A DNA stretch of 64,000 nt from Toxorhynchites rutilus septentrionalis (lineage: Eukaryota; Arthropoda; Insecta; Diptera; Culicidae). Below are positions 46,601-58,600 of this stretch, piece after piece. Numbering within the stretch: the first letter of the stretch is position 1; every line of letters starts with the position of its first letter. Position numbers and translations under genes: made by a program. The stretch lies in assembly GCF_029784135.1 (NCBI RefSeq), contig NC_073746.1:246087307-246151306 (forward strand), in the 5' to 3' direction. A model generated the notes under the pieces. That model saw only the letters and a list, made by a program, of their open reading frames with translations. It was not told the origin of the DNA and did no database searches.

Positions 46601-49600
46601 AAGCCACATCGCTATCGACCGGGAACTTTGCGTGAAATTCATCGCTATCAGAAGTCGACCGAATTGCTGATCCGCAGCTACCTTTGCAGCATTTGGATCG
46701 TGGAATTGCTCAGGACTTCAAAACCGACTTGCGCTTCCAAAGTTCCGCGGCTATGACGCTGTAGGAGGCTTATTCGAAGATACCAATTTGTGTGCTATCC
46801 ATGCAAAACGCGTCACATCATGCCCAAGGACATCCAGCTGGCCCATCGTATCCGAGGAGAGCGTGCTATATTAGCTTAGCATATAATCAACGGCCCTTTT
46901 CAGGGCTCCAAATTTGATGGATTAGAGTACAGAAAAGTTTTTTACAGGCCGAACTGAAGGGAGCATTTAGCGAAAATCGTGGTTTCGATAATAATTCGTT
47001 ACCGATAGGTGCCATGGATATGGATTTCTTAATGAAGAATATGAAATACATGACATGATGTAGTGAATATATCCGAAGAAATCACTTTGGTGAAACTGCA
47101 TTATAAAATGATTTGTGTACGAATCAAGCAAAGTTAGCGCTCAATTTTCGTACTGAGCAGACGCGTTTTGCTATAGCAGCAGCGAAAGTAGATCTCAAAC
47201 TATTATCCAAGTAACAAAAGTTTTCTGAATTGGAGTTACAACAACGAGTCGTTGACACGGTGTGTGGCGGCTCCCCGATGAATCGTCGCGAGAACACCTT
47301 TCGCATAGACTATGCGAACCTTCCGAAAAAACCGGAATACTCAAAAATCCACAATTTCTGTGGAACCGTACTAAAATTGAAGCAAGGAGAGGTGACGCGC
47401 ATACAATGCAATAGAACACTCGGGTGTGCATTCATAAAAGTCGTTAGCAACGAGCTCGCGAAGAAAATATGCGAAGAGAACGACAACAAGCATGAGGTGA
47501 ACGTTGATGGTAAAATGTATCGTCTACGAATCGTGATGGAGGATGGAGCGACAGAAGTGAAATTGTTCGATCTATCCGAAAGAGTCACCGATCGAAAAAT
47601 CGCAGAATTTCTCAGAGGATATGGGGAAGTGATTTCGATACAGGAGCAAATATGCGGCTCTGACCTGTTTTTCCCGGGAATCTCCACGGGTACTCGTGTT
47701 GCGAAAATGATAATAAAACGAAACATCGAATCGTGGATAACGATCGATGGAGAGCGGACACTCGTGACCTATCTTGGACAACAGCAGACATGTCGTCATT
47801 GCCGTGATTTCATCCATAATGGGATCACGTGCGCGCAGAACAAGAAACTACAGGTGCAGAAGTCGTACGCCGATGCGGCGAAACAGCCTGCTTCAGACAC
47901 ACGAGCACCAAATAGATTGAAATTGCCGACAAAAATTCAAGAGATGTCAAAATTAGGTACTAAACCACCACCGAGACCAAAAGAGCAGCTGTTAATGCCT
48001 CCTCCGAATTCTATAGAATCGGAATCAGAATTATCAGCACGACACGCATCAATAAGTGCGACACAACCATCGGGCTGCGGGTCAATGAACGATAGACTGG
48101 TTCAACGACCCCCTGCTAGCGGCGGAGTGGATTGCGAAACTGCTAGTAGTAAACCCGATGGCAACGAAACTGATACTGCGTCGACCAGCCGAAGACTTAG
48201 CTACTCAGCAAACTCAGCAGTACTCTCCGCATTACCTAGTGCGACTCAGCCATCGGATAGCGGGTCATTGCTCGATAAACAAGCTCAGCGACCCCCTGCT
48301 AGCGGCGGAGTGGTACGCAAAACCGCTGGTGGTAAATCCGATGGCAACGATACTGACACATCGTCCACGTCGATCACTAGCCGACAACTTCGGGTACGAC
48401 CGCCGGGTAAGAAACGGCGAGAAGATAGCGATGACGAAAGAGGCGAACCAAAGCAAAAATGAGCCAGTTCGTCAGCTACAACATCGCAACTATAAATATC
48501 AACACAATTACAAACAATACTAAGCTTGAAGCCCTTCGTACATTTGTGCGCACGATGGAGCTTGACATCTTATTCCTGCAAGAGGTAGAGAACGAAAATT
48601 TGTGTCTCCCCGGCTACAACGTCGTCTGCAATGTGGACCACGCGAGAAGAGGGACGGCTATAGCACTAAAACAACACATTCAGTTCACGCATGTCGAAAA
48701 GAGTCTGGATGGTCGCCTCATCGCTCTGAGAGTGCAGAATACAACGTTGTGTAATATCTACGCACCATCGGGAACAGCACTGCGTGCTGAGAGAGAACGT
48801 TTCTTCAATGCCACAATCGCGTACTATCTCCGACACACCACCGAGCACGTGATACTCGCCGGAGATTTCAACTGTGTACTTCGGCCAAGCGATGCGACTC
48901 ACTACAACACTAGTCCCGCTTTGCAAGCGACGGTACGACAACTACACCTGCATGATATATGGGTTAAATTATACCCAACAACCCCCGCGCCAACGTACAT
49001 CACTCATAATGCGACTTCCAGGCTCGATCGTATATACGTCAGCAGTGGGCTTTGCGAACATTTAAGAAATGCCACGACACATGTATGTTCATTCACCGAC
49101 CACAAGGCGGTAACAGCTCGGATATGTCTGCCTTCTCTAGGAAGCGCGCAAGGGCGAGGGTTTTGGTGCCTGCGTCCTCATTTGTTAACCCAAGAAAACA
49201 TGGAGGAGTTTAAAAATCGATGGCAATTTTGGACTCGTCAGCGTAGAAATTTCAGCAGCTGGATGACATGGTGGATATCATGTGCAAAGCCGAAAATTCT
49301 GTCCTTTTTTCGATGGAAATCCCGGGAAATATACAAGGAGTATCACATTATACATCAACGGTTATATACTCAACTCAGACTCGCATACGACAATTACTAT
49401 GGAAATGCCGCCATGTTAACGAACATCAATCTGTTGAAGGCGCAAATGCTCGCGCATCAGAGACGTTTCGCGCAAAATTTCATGCACATCAACGATACAT
49501 TAATAGACGGAGAAAGTATCTCCACATTCCAGTTGGGAGAAAGACAGAGAAAAAAAACAGTCATCACGAGCATGCGGAATGAGAGAGGAGAATTACTGAG

Positions 49601-52600
49601 AGATTACGATGCGATACAACACCACGTGTTTGAATATTTTAGAGAACTTTACTTAGCGACGGAGGAAAGTGATGAAGCAGCAGAAATGTTTGAGTGCGAC
49701 AGAGTCGTACCCATAGATGACGAACTAAACTCCGCTTTAATAGCAGAAATAGAAACGACGGATATATATAAAGCGGTAAAAGCATCAGCGGATAGGAAAT
49801 CCCCAGGAGAGGATGGTCTACCGGCTGAATTTTACAAGAGAGCCTTTGACGTAATCCATAAAGAACTAAATATGGTGATGAATGAAGCAATAACAACACA
49901 ATTCCCCTCCGAGTTCACGAGCGGCACCATCGTGCTAGTTAAAAAGCGAAGAAATGACGACACCGTGCGAGCATATCGACCGATCACTCTTCTGAATGTG
50001 GGTTTCAGAATCTTTAGCAAGATACTGAAGGTCCGATTAGAATACGTGCTTAGAAGCTATGGGTTGCCGAGCGAAGCACAAAAATGCTGCAACCCCGGCC
50101 GTAATATATTTCAAGCTACGCTCGCACTAAAAGATAAGATCTCAGCGCTAATCGCCGAAAAGAGAGCAGGAAAACTGATCTCATTCGACCTCGACCACGC
50201 ATTCGATCGGGTCTCACATAGATTCCTCCATCGTACCATGCGATCGCTCGGCATACACCAAAACTTCATCGGACTTCTGAAGCGCATTACCGAACGATCT
50301 ACGTCTCGGATAATGATAAACGGGCTTTTATCACACAGCTTTCCCATCGAAAGATCGGTGCGACAGGGCGATCCACTGTCGATGATGCTCTTCGCTCTAT
50401 ATCTACATCCACTTCTTACGCGAATAGAGCGGGTCTGTGGTAGTGACCTCTGTGTAGCATACGCAGATGATATCAGTGTGGTGACAACGTCCACACAAAA
50501 AATCCAAAATATCAATGAACTGTTCGATCAATTTGAAAGAGTTGCTGGTGCGAAACTGAATCGCCATAAGACGATTTCAATTAATGTTGGAGCATATGAT
50601 GAGAATCGTTGTATAGTACCATGGCTTCAGACACGTGAGACGGTTAAAATACTCGGCATCGTCTTTGCGAACTCAATAAGAGAAATGGTGAAACTGAACT
50701 GGGATGCGCTAGTTTCCAAAACAGCCCAAATAATTTGGCTTCATTCGCTACGGAACCTCAATCTATGTCAGAAGATAACGCTTTTGAATAATTTTATCCT
50801 TTCCAAGATGTGGTATGTGGCATCGATAATCCCACCGTATACTGTACACATCGGTAAAATTACCGCAACAATGGGATCGTTCGTATGGAGAGGATTTCCA
50901 GCACGAGTACCGATGCAACAGCTTGCGCGAAGTATCGAAGAAGGTGGACTGAAATTACAATTGCCAGCGCTCAAATGCAAAGCGCTGCTAATTAACCGAC
51001 ATCTGCGAGAGATGGATGTCATGCCGTTCTATAACTCATTTCTCACTAATACAATTCGTATCCCAGCAGATTTGCCCTGTTTAAGACAAATCCGTCAACA
51101 TGTCACACTTCTCCCACCTCAGATCCAACAAAACATCTCTAATGAACTCATCCATAGATTCTTTATCGAGCAGACCGAACAGCCGAGAATAGAACGAAAA
51201 CATCCGAATCACCATTGGCGTCGTATATGGCGCAACATAGCATCCAGGAAAATCTCGTCGAGACATCGCAGTGGATTATACCTACTAGTGAACGAGAAGA
51301 CACAGCACAGGAAACTGATGCACACTATGCAGCGGGCAGATGGAGCCAGCTGTGTACATTGTCAGGCAGTTGAGGAGACGTTAGTGCACAAATTGAGCGA
51401 GTGCCCTCGAGTTGCAGCAGTTTGGGCAAGAATGCAGCGCAAAATGACAGAAACATTAGGGGGATGGCAACAACTATCTTGTGAGGACCTATTGAGACCA
51501 TCATTGCAACATATCAATCATACAAAAAGAAATGAATTATTGAGAAACTTCGTTCAATATGCTAATTTCATTGATGAGGATAGCGGAACCATGGACATTG
51601 CTAGTTTAGAATTTTATTTAGAAGTGAACTAAATATGTAAATATTTTCGAACAAATAAACTTGACATTGAAACATCAAAAAAAAAAAAAATGCCGCAATC
51701 GATAGTCGACTCTAATTTGCGCTGGGTAATTTCCTCGGAGGACTCGATTCCTCCTTTGAACATTAATAATCTCTTTCTGGCAAAACGATGTGGTATGAAT
51801 CACATTATTTGAATGATAGAATGAAGAAGTTTTCTGCCAATTTCCTTCAACCTCCAAACGTATCTTTCTCCCGTTTGTCGTTTTCGCGTTCGCTAATCCT
51901 TTCTCACAACACCCATTTCTCGTTTGAGAAATTGTTGAGTAAACATTGTTTGCCAGTGCGCGTAGAGCGGGAATTCCTAAAGATTCATTGCACCTCTAAT
52001 AAATTGCCGAAAGACGTGGTCTTACGTTGATCGCACTTGATTGAAAAAATCCAAAACGAAATGTATTTGGTCGCAGCATTATATGAGCAGAAAGCAAATA
52101 ATCGCTCGAAAATGATTTGATTTTCGCGATGTGAAACATTTTCCGTTTTTCATGATGGGGAAAAAAATATTCAGAAGCTTTCCTGTTAATTGCGATTGAT
52201 TGAAAAATAACAAAACCAAATGTATTTGGTTGCAGTGTTATATGGATAGAAAACATTAAAATAAACTCTTTCGCATGAATGTATTTTTCAATTCCCAGGG
52301 GAACTGGCAGATTATTTTTCAGCAACGATGATAGCAACGAGAATTCCGCGCGTGTATGTGTGTGTGTGTGTGTGGCGGCTGCTCCGATGTTTCAAGCGGA
52401 ACCGTGGCATCACTCTCCTCCTGATGGATTCCCTTTTGGCCTTAGGTGCACAAACAGGCTCTTGGTGACACCGTTCATCAGCGTTTTCATGATAAACGAA
52501 ATTAGCTTCACAACAACAGCGACAACATGCTCCAATCGCTGTTCAATCATAACTGAGTGGGTTTACGAGCGGCGCTCGCTTATATACCGATTGGTGATTT

Positions 52601-55600
52601 CAATAGCCTGTTTTGAAAGCAATTTTAAGACTATTGAAACAAGTTTTTGGATGAAAAAGTAACAAGTATATGACGCGTAGACATTTTATCTTTCAAATGA
52701 AGTGTTTATCATACCATTTCGTTCAGTTGTTTAAGAGCTATTAACGCTCAAAATCTCGGTCTCCAGCGTAACGCTTTCGTTCTCGAAACTTTGGTTTTAC
52801 ACCCCGGTATAGAAATGAAAGACGTAGTCCTACGTCAAAAAGTCGTGGTCGAAGCGCGGTCAGCCGGTCCAAACCATAGCCAAGTCCGGATTGACGACCA
52901 GGAAGGTTTTGCTGTGTGTTTGGTGGGATTGGAAGGGAATCATCCACTATGAGCTGCTCAACTATGCCCAGACCCTCAACTCGGTTTTCTACTGTGAGCA
53001 GCTTGATCGTTTGAAGCAGGCGATTGACCAGAAGCGGCCAGAAATGATCAATAGGAATGGTGTTGTTTTCCACCAGGACAACGCTCGACCTCACACATCT
53101 TTGATGACCCGCCAGTAGCTACGGGAGTTCGGATGGGATGTCGTATTGCACCCACCATATAGTCCGGACCTAGCTCCAAGTGATTATCATCTCTTCCGGT
53201 CCATGCAAAACGCTCTTGGTGATACTAAGTTGGCCTCAAAAAAGGCTTACGAAAACTGGCTGTCTGAGTTTTTTGCAAATAAGGAGGGGGGTTTTATAAG
53301 GGGGGGATAATGAAGTTGCCTTCTAAATTGCAACAAGTTTGCGAACAAAACAGCGCATATTTGACTTAAATTGGATAATTTTTAGAATGTTAAATAAAGC
53401 GTCAAATTTCGATCAGAAATACAACATTTCCAAAATCTGAGATTTAAGCTTTAAAACGAAGGTCCCTTATACCAGCCAGTGCATAATTCCGCTCACTTGA
53501 CATCGAATACTGCTTTTCTCACTAGCTATCTTCTGATAAACTATATTTATATATACTCGCAAAACTATAACTATTCGAAAAATTGGCAACCAAGTACTAT
53601 TAGTTAGGCTTAACTGTATAAATTTCAGCCAATATCGTTCGTCGCACTGTCGATCGTCATATTTGTTGTTTTCCTTAGCAAAGTGGCTAACAGCATTGTG
53701 CACTGTTGTTATCGATTTAAGAAGTGTAAACGATTGAAAATTTCCGAAAGCAATAAAAACTAAACGATACAGGTACACTGCTCTGATTTTTAGTTTGTTC
53801 ATATCTTTTCATTGCAAATTCGATAAATTATCTCCAAAATAAACATAACTGGAACAAGAATACCCATATTTCTACTTGTTTCTTATTCCATCCAACAGAT
53901 CTCATTTGCTATATTGCGATGAACAAACGCCGGTCAGAAACGCATGCAATAAGATAGGTCGAATATAGCAGATGCTGTGGAAATGGTGAGAACCGAATTT
54001 TCCGTTCGAAAGGCGGCCAAATTGCACGGAATTTCGTATTCAACACTGCGCGAAAAGTACTTGGAAAGTATTCCAGACTACGCCCTGAAAAAGCAACCGC
54101 AACCTCGATGCCACAGAAGGACGAATAGTTGAATGGCTGTTATCCAAAGCAAAAGCTGGATTCCCCGTGGACACAAAGAGATTACTGTTGAACGTAGCTC
54201 TTTAAGTGAGAAGATCAGCTCGTTTCAATCCAATTAAAAACGGGATACCGGTTCGTAAATGGATCAATAGGTTCATTAAACGGCATCCAGGAATATTAAA
54301 ACGGGTGCCAAGCGTATTGTCAGAGCATCGTGCAGCTGTTTCCAAGCAACAAATCAGGAGCTGGTTTCACGAAATCCATGAGTGTTTCGTGGAAGAAGCG
54401 CTGTCCAATGTGTTGAAATTTCCGAGACAGATGTTCAATTTGGACAAAACAGCAGTACGTACAATACCTACACAAGAACTGGTTTTAGCTGGTTCCGGCA
54501 AAAAAAAACATCCAAGCAAAAGTAGTTAACACCGAACGAGAATCTTACACTGCACTGTTTTGTGGAAATGCAGCCATGCAGTTAGCGGCAACGTTGAAAT
54601 ACCGTAAATACCGTACAAATCCAGGATGCCAAGAGAGATCTGGCAGAGATTGGCCGCAGCAAGAACGGAATCGGGTTAGATTTCCTGTTGTTCCTGTTTC
54701 TCAAGGATGTTTTAACCCTTGGCTTGTCCAGCAGTGAATATCGTTTCGAATATCGTTTACTCTCTTCCAAAATTGACAATGCTGGACGTCAGCTATTTCT
54801 GACCACCCAAAAGCTGTGGTTAGAACGACGAGTCTACAATCGACATTAATCAACGGTTTCTGGCGATGTGGATTGTATCCGGTAAATCCTGATGCTATTA
54901 ATTACTCAGGTCTTATTGGAAAACCCAATGAAGCATCTTCACCACAAGCTGTGTTGCCAATAAATAAACGACATGTTACTACTGTAATTCATTCGATTAT
55001 AGATTTCGACTCATTTAACTTGTTTACAACATAAAACATTATCAAATCAACTATTTAAAACGATTCATTACTATAACAATTTGATTATTGGAATTAGGAA
55101 CACCAATTAATGGAATTAGGAAAATGACGTTTTTGCCGGTTGGAATTAGGACTAATATATGCGAAATATTTTCCATCATTATAGGTGGTTTTAATACAGC
55201 AACGCTCTCATTCGTATGTTTATCAGTAGTGGAACAAATCCCAAACAAGAAGCATATTTGAGAACATTATATATGCACAAGCAGTAATTTTTAGAGTACA
55301 CAAACGGTAAATATTGTCTTAGCTGAGCGATATAAGTGCGATTCACATACAACATCCACGTTACGTTCACGTCACGTCACGTTGCGTTACGTCAATTATA
55401 CTCTCATGGAATTCTTATGGAAACATTCACATACAGCGGCAACGTAACGACCCGTCAGCATACGTTCAACAAAAACGACCGGCAGGATTTGTAGAAAAGA
55501 ATAATTGACGGAGACAAACGGTTCGTTGGGGTTTTGTCTGGGTTTTGTGTCTCGCTTTTTGTTTTGATTTTGGTTGCACTTTTGATGCCAACATATCTTC

Positions 55601-58600
55601 CAGTTTCGAATTTTTCAGTCAAAATCATTTGCGACTAGCTGAGGAAAACAGTCAATGTATTATTATTGTTGAATAACGGCCGGGAATACAGGTTTTAAGC
55701 ATTTAAATAAAATAATTCAATGATTTTCATTGATTTTTCCAAAATTTAGAACTGATTCCAGGTATGCTGATTCGGAAGAGGGCATTGCAATTCAAAACTG
55801 TTGTAGGTGTCGACATTAATTAATTTAATCGTTTGACATTTGACGCGACGGTGCTGCTGCAGCATAGACTGCATATGTGAATTGACGGGGACGTTGACGT
55901 AACGTAACGTTCTATGTGAATCACACAATATGGGTACTTCACGGTACACTCAGGTTATTTTTTAAGCGGTTTTTTTACGCGGATTTTCCAATTAACACTT
56001 TTTTTACGCGGGTTTTCCAATTAACGCGGTACCCGCGTAACCAGTGCAATATCACATTTCTCCCTCAGCTCACAATTCTCATTACTGTAATTAGTGCTTG
56101 TAACGGAGCTTTGCGCTTATGAAGGAAATTAGTGCCGCACCTTATCACGATCCTTACGTAGATTTTAGGTGTTGGGTAACGGGGAGCTCACCGGACGGTA
56201 CAACGGGACGGTTTTTAAACGAGCAGCGATTCGTGAATGTCTTTCACTGTCTTACTTAGATATGGACGGTCCAACATCGTGCATCGGCAGTAGAGTGTAC
56301 AAATCACAAGGGAATCTTCTAACAACAGTAGATGAGGAATTCGTGAGAAAAACCGAACTATAGCTACCAGTAACCAACGAAATTGCAGGAAAAAACTACG
56401 GATTTTTCACCGTTTTACTTAACGAGCAACACGCAACTTTTTACTACCGTTCTACGTAAGGATAGTCCCCATTTGATATCTATCTTTAGGTGACATGGTT
56501 TTTTTTAACGGATTTAAAGGAAAAAGTAGTGGAAAAAGATCTGCATGTTGGGATACGATTACGAGTTTGAGTCACTGTACCTATACTCACTGATTGATAA
56601 CTTTGAGGATGTTGTGGGGTGCCAGCGTTCGCGATTTTATTGGATCATCCGCACTTCCTCTTCGTCTTTCTCGATTGTCCTCTTCGTCGGACCAGGATTC
56701 AATGGTGTGAGAGTTTTGGTCAAAATATCCCCGGTTGTTTATGTAGAAGAAAATCATTCCATGAAGTATCTTCTCGTGGGGGTTGTCTAGGAGGGACTAG
56801 AATAAAATATTAATGTTTGCATGAGCTGTTGGAGGGAAGTGTAATTACTTCAACAAACTGCAGTGTTTGCAGAAGAATATCCGAGTTTTCATGGGCATTT
56901 TCGATTAGTATTGTTAGCAAACAATCAGTTCCGTTGATGTCTTTTATGTCTTCTTCGCCGATAAGCCAATGGGCGATTTCTGCAAATATACTTCTACCAG
57001 TATGTCGCGTTAAATAAATTAAGGGAGTATTACCGTCTAGTAAGGCTTTAGATTGAGTGTTCTTGATAATCTTGGCCGTTAGTACTAACATAAATGGCGC
57101 ATAGCTACCCAACAGACTAGGTTCAATATAGTTGACCATCAGTTGGCTCCTGACCAGTTCTCCCAGCTCTAGGGCCAGAACAGCACTCTCCTTCATCAGA
57201 CAATCACAATAATCTAACCAACATAAAAAAGACGTTAACTGGTAACGTCCAATGAAATGCGGTTGTTCGCTGTCCCGTGGAATCAATCCCCACGAGACGT
57301 TAGCATCCTCAATGTCTCCGGTGTCCATATCTTCTGGGATTTGTTGGCAATGAATGGCAACTCGGTCTGCTATGAGCGCACAAAATCGACTGAGACTATT
57401 CTGGATCGCGTTACACGTTCTGTTCAACGTTGGAATGGACGCCAAAATAAGAATACCTTCACAGGCTCGAACGATAATTGTGCTGTCCTGCAAAAAAATG
57501 TATCTATGACATGTCGTACAACAATGACGTAAGACATCCTACTTACTGCACTATCCAAGTAACTCACGATGGCATCGAACAACACGAAATGTTCTTCCTC
57601 TTCGCAGTCACATTGGGAATCACTAACGCTCTCAGATGTGTGGACACTACTTCCAACATCACTGGTTTGTTCATCTATAATCAAGGAAATTCGCCTCGAA
57701 TCATACTCGATCCTTGTACTCTGGAAAAGCGGATTGTTAACGGGTGTTTTGGTTGCCGAGATTCCCTTCCAGCTGTGAAGCATTTGAGCGGAATGATGAT
57801 GGGATTTGAGAAAAAGATTAATCAAAATCGAATCCTTCCGAACCAGTCCGGCAACCGTTTCGAGGAAAAGAATTTCCTCTTTCTCATAGGGCGATGCTAT
57901 GGTTCCGTTGCAAAGATCCACTAACTTTTGCACTGGCTGGAAGAGGCTTGCGTGACCCAATGGGGGACTCTTCATGCAGGAAAGCAGTCGCCGAATCCAG
58001 TTAAGGATAATCAAACGAGCTCCCGGAGGGCTGTCGTTTATGGCGAGTTCCACCAGCACATCAATCGGACGGTTGCTTAATATGAATTCCAAGCACTCGG
58101 CCCGAGGGTCCACGACTAACGATTCTCCTTCATTGCCCGATACTCGCTCTTCATTCGTGCTCTTCGATTGCTCCGTGGATCCACAAGTCTTAACGTCAAG
58201 TCTCTGTTCCTCTAGAATCAATATCTGAAGCATCTGCTCCAGGTGAACCGGAATGTTTGTGTCATTGATATGAATTTTTGGCAATGTTTTGTCGGCGATG
58301 TAAAAGTTTTTCACTTGTTTGTAGTGGTAATCGAAATCCTGGAGTGCAGTCGGCGGCGGGGCAAGCTAATAAAACCACAGATATAAGTAAGTAATTAAAC
58401 TGTATATTGATATTCTATCATTAATCGGTGTATAAACAAAGATATTACTATTAACAATAAACCCATGATTATAATTTAAATTGACACATAATTAATTGAA
58501 AAAAAAAACAACAAAAACACTGTAATGATTGAGATATAAAAATTAAAATATGAAATATGATAAGTAGAAATCCACTTATAGAATAAACGGTTTCAGAAAT

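Larger units (their letters stand above)
45942..46954. repeat. ~1-kb palindrome of two divergent histone H3 pseudogenes
   Basis: Outer ends pair as CAGTTTGGCCTGCAAAAAAC with complement CAGTTCGGCCTGTAAAAAAC, and inner ends as GAACGAAAGCAAGGGAAG with GAACGAAAGCAAAGGAAG. The arms nearly meet around 46390. Each arm holds a TATA box, an H3 coding fragment and, outermost, a histone stem-loop. The left arm lacks about 150 bp present in the right. Located in FHIP2 intron 4. Confidence 0.85.
46955..51690 (+). mobile_element. L1/Tx1-like LINE with two open ORFs
   Basis: About 4.7 kb: short 5' leader (left limit uncertain), ORF1, ORF2, AATAAACTTGACATTGAAAC and a poly(A) of ~14 (51677-51690). The absence of RNase H, poly(A) tail and L1-type endonuclease layout support the L1 superfamily. 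No target duplication could be identified. It lies in FHIP2 intron 4, opposite in orientation to the gene. Confidence 0.8.

Noticed and set aside
47230..47280. TTG start for L1-like ORF1
   Set aside because: A nearby in-frame ATG at 47278 is the likelier start; nothing conserved lies between.
56545..56790. Plus-strand 81-codon frame resembling the above
   Set aside because: It is the antisense of FHIP2 exon 4 plus the 5' intronic arm, not a separate gene.
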